Positions 60,001 to 64,000 of a stretch of 64,000 nt of DNA are shown here, in pieces. The stretch lies in the NCBI GenBank assembly GCA_023101725.1, contig JALJCO010008621.1:186001-250000 (forward strand). Reading direction: 5' to 3'. The position numbers and the translations under genes were made by a program. The first letter of the stretch is position 1. Every line of letters starts with the position of its first letter. The notes beneath the pieces were generated by a model, which saw nothing but the letters and a program-made list of their open reading frames with translations, did not search any database and was not told the origin of the DNA. Source of the DNA: Atherinomorus stipes. Lineage: Eukaryota > Chordata > Actinopteri > Atheriniformes > Atherinidae.

Positions 60001-60513
60001 AGAGCCACTCTATTTGTGCGCACACTGCAGCACTGTGGAGGTGTGTGTTTGTGTATGTGTGAGTGTGGAACAGGTTTTTTGTGTGCCCGAGTGATGGTGC
60101 GATGATGGTGACTCATCTCTGATTTGTGTGTATATGAGAGTATGAGAGAAGAAGAGAGGGAGAGTTTTACCCGCAGCATATAATAAACCATAATAAATAT
60201 GAGGCTTTACATGGAAATGGTGCAGTCCAACAATGCATGTCAGGCAATTCTGGCAAAATAGGTATCAATTTCAGACTTCAGTATGAGAAAAAATGATCAG
60301 GAGGCATAAGTGTAGCATCAGGGGTGACATAACACTTGATGCCTGCAGGTATTAGAAACACATACCATACTTATATGTCAGTCTTTTTGTCTTAGACCGC
60401 ACAAATTCTCTCACTATGTTGTTGTTTTGACCTTGTGGTTTGTCTGTCTTCCAGCTTCTAGACCCAGCTTACCCAGGTCCACTTCCAGCAGAGACAAGGA
60501 CATGCAGTTCACT
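54025..60513 (+). CDS. Unrecognised Arg/His-rich charged protein, 5' part
   Basis: Five in-frame exons: 54025-54063, 54666-54749, 54824-54927, 55014-55240 and 60455-60513, giving 171 residues, still open at a good donor (ACT|GTAAGT). Phases agree at every junction and splice sites are canonical, which is the main reason to believe it. The protein starts MDHARAKDTQESK, is Arg/Ser-rich at 44-56 (RRVRSPSRPR), has an unusual His/Tyr/Arg block at 94-108 (YHYLKSRYYHHRRDY), then a Lys/Glu-rich helix or coiled coil at 118-139, then a Ser/Pro stretch. Such composition suggests a nuclear, RNA- or chromatin-associated factor, but I know no family match. Exons 4 and 5 are separated by a 5.2-kb intron full of repeats. 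Later exons are not identified in the rest of the window and probably lie beyond it. The promoter would be the CpG-bearing stretch near 53930-54020. Confidence 0.65.
55590..56800. repeat. Probably decayed interspersed repeats in the large intron
   Basis: The text has the look of old LINE-derived sequence (for example CTTTCCTGAAGGCAGCTTCT near 55813 and CACCATCCAGGTGCTGCAGG near 56723), with a short CA run at about 55680-55694. No intact ORF; class not determined. Confidence 0.3.
57372..59175. mobile_element. hAT-like nonautonomous element, interrupted by another element
   Basis: Left end CAGTGGTGGGAAACTGGCGG followed by CCCGTGGGCC and repeated GGCCCGCC words; right end contains TTTGGCCCGCCTTCAG and finishes TGTGTATTCCTG, whose reverse complement CAGGAATACACA faces the left end. 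CAG...CTG ends with GGCCCGCC are typical of vertebrate hAT elements. The flanks (CTGTATAA and GTAGGATA) are only weakly alike, so the 8-bp duplication is not confirmed. A second element occupies about 58029-58672 inside it. The only ORF of note is short and not a transposase. Confidence 0.6.
58029..58672. mobile_element. Nested element with GTTTACATGGA inverted ends
   Basis: Left end GCTGCGTTTACATGGAC at 58029-58045, right end CTCCATGTAAACATGGCCAG near 58648-58667 in inverse orientation. The word CATGTAAAC recurs inside (about 58098, 58200 and 58585), along with repeated TTTCGG/CCGAAT words, giving a self-similar structure. Inverted ends plus internal sub-repeats suggest a nonautonomous DNA transposon; no ORF. 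Confidence 0.6.
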
Positions 60514-63500
60514 GTAAGTTCACAAGCAGAGGTCTGCTCTGCCTTCCAGCTCGTTATGAAATATAAAACGTAATGGTTCGCTCCTTGCCTACAAATGATA
60601 TTTCATTCCATTTTTTTCCCTGCGAACTATCAAGTTTGTAAAGCAGTGCCGGCCAATTTGAGTTCTAATGCAGAGCTGTTATTTATAAGAGCTTTTTTTT
60701 TTTAGCAGGTTTGTATTGAATTGTGTTGTAAAAGAGGGAGAAAGAAGCTGTTTTCACCAGCCAGTTCATTTTTAGTTTTGTGCATCACATAATTCACATA
60801 ACTCATTCTAGTTATTCAAATATAAGAATCTATTTCTTACAGTACACTAAATTTTGTGCTGGTGGTCAGAAAAAAGCTGGAATCTTAAAATGTCAGCGTC
60901 TGCTGCAGGATGTTGTGCTGTGCTTTTGGTGTTTTATTGACCAAATGATCAATTTGAGCACAAAATAGGTACAACAGTCAATATTGAAAATGATCATTCG
61001 TTTGTGTGTATGTAGTATTTGATTTCTTGCCATAATAGAATAAGGCACAGGCTTGCAATTATTATCACTATCACAGTATCATTGTTACAAAGCACAGAGA
61101 AACTCATTTCATACAGCTGAAAATTAGATATGACTTTATTCTTATCAATTTATTGACCCCTACTTGCTTTAATATGCTTGTAAGTGTGTTGTGTTTTTGT
61201 TTGTTTGTCAGACACAAACTGTTTTCACTTTGATGCAAACAGCTCTGCTGCAGTGGAAAAAAAGCTGGAATCAAATGATCACATTCATTTCTTGGCAGAC
61301 CTGAGCTCAGCAGAGCACGTGATGATCTGCAGCTGGTTACTGCTGCAGGGAAGTTGAAATCAGGCCGAGAGGAAATCAAAGAACCACTGGCTGCCGTATT
61401 ACCTGATAATGTTTTCCGTTTTTAAGATGAAAACTTGAATCATATGACGGTAATTGATAAAGTTAAAAGGTCCTATTTTTCTTTTAGGGTTTTGTATTAA
61501 ACTGAAAACTTGAAGAGTAAAATGTCATGTTGGAAAGTACATTTAAGCAGTTAAGTAAATGGTGCCATTTTCTAACAAAATACAAAAGCCAGAAAAATCC
61601 AAATATTGCCAATTTCTCAAGAAAAAAATATGTAATACATATAACTTAATGTAAAAGTCTTTTGTGCAGAGGTAAAGGGGAACATTTCAAGCTCAAAGCA
61701 AGAGGTCATCAGTCATGTCATCATTAATGACCCTCTGGTCATTTATGTCTTTCTGGTCATGTCTTCCTTGTATCCTTCTTTCTGTGGTTTTCTTTAAATA
61801 CTGCATATTCTTTTCAAAGCATGAGTATTGTATATTGTAAATCATTCATACATTTGGTGGAAACAATTTTCATTGCCTGAATAATTTAAAAGAAGACTGA
61901 AACATACTGTAGATTTCCAGGGTTAAGTTTAAAATACATTTAGGTTTTGTGGTCACTTGTACATATATCCTCCATTTTCACAAGCTTTGAATTAATTGGC
62001 CCATAAGCTGTTAATGATCAAGAGTCTGTTCATTCATCAGAGAAAAAATGAAGTAAAGGTCTGTAATGGATCCTAAGTTGAGGTTCATTGGTGAGTGTCA
62101 AGTGTAACAGATGGTGTTATAAAAAAACAAAATACAGGTCACAGAAAAACAGAACTTTTAACAGCGTCCAAATCAATAATTTATTATTTTAATTATAGTA
62201 TTTTATAATTAATTATAGTATTTTAATTATTCAGAATTCAGAACTTATCCAGCATTCTTGTTCTTTTACCAACCAGTCCTGAAGTGATGTAAACATTGCT
62301 TTATTTTCGGCGTAAACCATCTATGATTGATATTTAAATTGATAAACTTCAGAGCAAAGCCATTAATTTACAACCAAAACCGAAGGCTCATGTTTGTACG
62401 TTGACAGAAAAAGGGGTTTAATTACATATCTTTAAGTTTTCCTGAAAAATGTTTTTTTCTTTGTTTTTTTAAAACAAAACTTTAGGTTTGATTTGAGTAG
62501 GTTTAAAAGAAAATATACACAGCTGAGCACAGCATTATTAAAAAGCTAAAGGACCACAGAAGAATACATAATGGTGATTTTGGATTTTAGATTTCTTTTC
62601 TTGGTAAAGAAAAACATTTGTCCAAAGAATCTTGTCTCATAAGTGTAAAGTGGTTCTGATACAAGACTCTTTGGGCAGATGGAGCCTTGATGAACTTGGA
62701 GCAGAATGATGGGAGAAGAACAGAATAGACAGGGAAAACTGGACTGTGATCCCAAACATAACGTCATCTGTCCAATGTGGTGTGGAACGACTGATATGTG
62801 GTTGCCACAAGAACTGGGTCACCGGCATTTATCTGATGAAGTGTAACTACTTATTTTTATTTTTAACCTGTCTTGTCCAGCATCCAAGCAAGTAGAATGG
62901 TGATCTGGCTGCTGTGTTGTGCCAAGAGTTATAGATATAAGACTCTTCTTGATATTTAACTATTATGCTTTATTTCTTTATTAGCAGCTTGCTGAATTTG
63001 CATATTAATGCTGGAGCTGACAAGAGGGGTGGGGGCAAAAGAAAGGAGCGCATAAACAGAAGAGATAGGGAGAGAGAAAAAGGAGACAACAGCTGCACCT
63101 GAAGGAAAACAAAACACCACCTGCAGCATCTACAGGAAAAAAAAGCTGACAATCATTGGGAGCTCCTATAAATAGACGGAGAAGCTGGGAAGAATCATAT
63201 CATGAACAACAGGTACAAAAACATCAGTAACAAAAATAAAGGATATAAAAGACATGAACACAACTGTAGTTATTAGTGATTAATGCCACAGGACATCACA
63301 GCAAATGTATCAGCATGCAAGTTAGTAAATGTAGCAACAAGCTATCAGACATGAATAGTGACGGATGATGAGTGCTTGTGCAAATGTGACAAGGCCTCCG
63401 TAAAGATTCGAGGCAGACGAGGGGGACTTCAGGTCCCGGGAAACCAGCAGCCACCCCAGAACACAGGCCCCAGCCAGAGAGCCGAGTGGCCTTGAGGCAC

Positions 63501-64000
63501 AGACCTTCGGGTCCAGGAGCGGTGGCCCCCCAGGCGCAGTATAACTACTGATGGATGAAATATTAATGGTAGTAACAGGGTTAGCTCTCAAATTTTAAGA
63601 ACTCTATGATAAATTAATAAATAATTCTTCAATGGGAGCGAGTTGACCTCAACTAAAATGAGAATGTTTTTTTCTTACTGGTGACAAAACTGGCCACAGA
63701 AGAGGATCATGGTATACAGACATCATCACGTCTGGACATCTCGCGTTGTTCTGTGTGATCTGGACAACTTCACATTTATGTGCCTATCTTACAGCTTGGA
63801 TCGAGTAGATCCAGTTAACGTCCAGCAGCTGAAATCTGCTGCAGACTTTGTGCAGCCCTGCAGGATTTGCATCCATGCATTGAAAAGTAATCCTTATACA
63901 GTATTTATAGTTAGACTACTTTGTCCATTTTCCCTTTTCTTTATATACATTTTAATGCTGTACTAAAGCAAAATTGCAAGAATTATTTGCTGTCCAAACA
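60514..64000. other. Intron or downstream sequence at the right edge
   Basis: No further exon of the charged-protein gene could be picked with confidence. A GC-rich block at about 63395-63540 (AGGTCCCGGGAAACCAGCAG, then GGGTCCAGGAGCGGTGGCCC) stands out from AT-rich surroundings and looks like a repeat fragment. A possible small exon at 63796-63859 has an acceptor (CTTACAG) and a CAG|G end, but no protein support. Confidence 0.35.

Noticed and set aside
54025..60513. Periphilin-1 (PPHLN1) as identity of the charged-protein gene
   Set aside because: Only general Arg/Ser/His richness and a short RDDRSF-like word are shared; the order of motifs does not match what I know of periphilin.

Overview
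The window is vertebrate nuclear DNA, almost certainly from a teleost fish. Genes are split into many small exons with GT-AG introns, there are long AT-rich introns and CA/TA microsatellites, and the repeats are of types common in fish (Tc1-like, hAT-like, TA-flanked MITEs, an L1 fragment). I read six protein-coding genes by joining exons by eye; no RNA gene is secure.

Layout: (1) 1-738, plus strand, the last four exons of a cytosolic sulfotransferase of SULT1 type, cut by the left edge. (2) 2913-8958, minus, a multi-pass proline-rich membrane protein read as PRRT3, with a possible 5' noncoding exon in a CpG-rich block near 15.9-16.3 kb. (3) About 16.4-22.7 kb is gene-poor, with an L2-like LINE tail and a decayed Tc1 transposon. 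(4) 22869-24865, minus, OGG1, the 8-oxoguanine DNA glycosylase. (5) 25545-34118, plus, QARS1, glutaminyl-tRNA synthetase, complete in 23 coding exons (776 codons). It is head-to-head with OGG1 across about 680 bp holding three ATTGG boxes. (6) 36318-45319, plus, QRICH1, complete in 11 coding exons (747 codons). Its introns carry at least three terminal-inverted-repeat elements. (7) 46891-49836, minus, a classical protein tyrosine phosphatase, tail-to-tail with QRICH1. (8) 51.6-53.1 kb, a tandem pair of a composite repeat in which one copy carries a tRNA-like insert. (9) 54025-60513 and probably beyond, plus, an Arg/His-rich charged protein I do not recognise. Its large intron contains a hAT-like element with a second element nested in it.

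These genes do not form a pathway. QARS1 next to QRICH1 matches the human 3p21.31 order, and PRRT3 plus OGG1 matches human 3p25.3, so the window brings together two groups that lie apart on human chromosome 3.

I found no prokaryotic, viral or CRISPR-like system. The most interesting items are QRICH1 as a Crypton-recombinase-derived host gene, the composite tandem repeat with its tRNA-like insertion, the young-looking inverted-repeat element in the first QRICH1 intron after the start codon, the divergent OGG1/QARS1 promoter, and the unidentified gene at the right end. Coordinates of exons are from reading splice sites by eye and have not been checked against transcripts or alignments.
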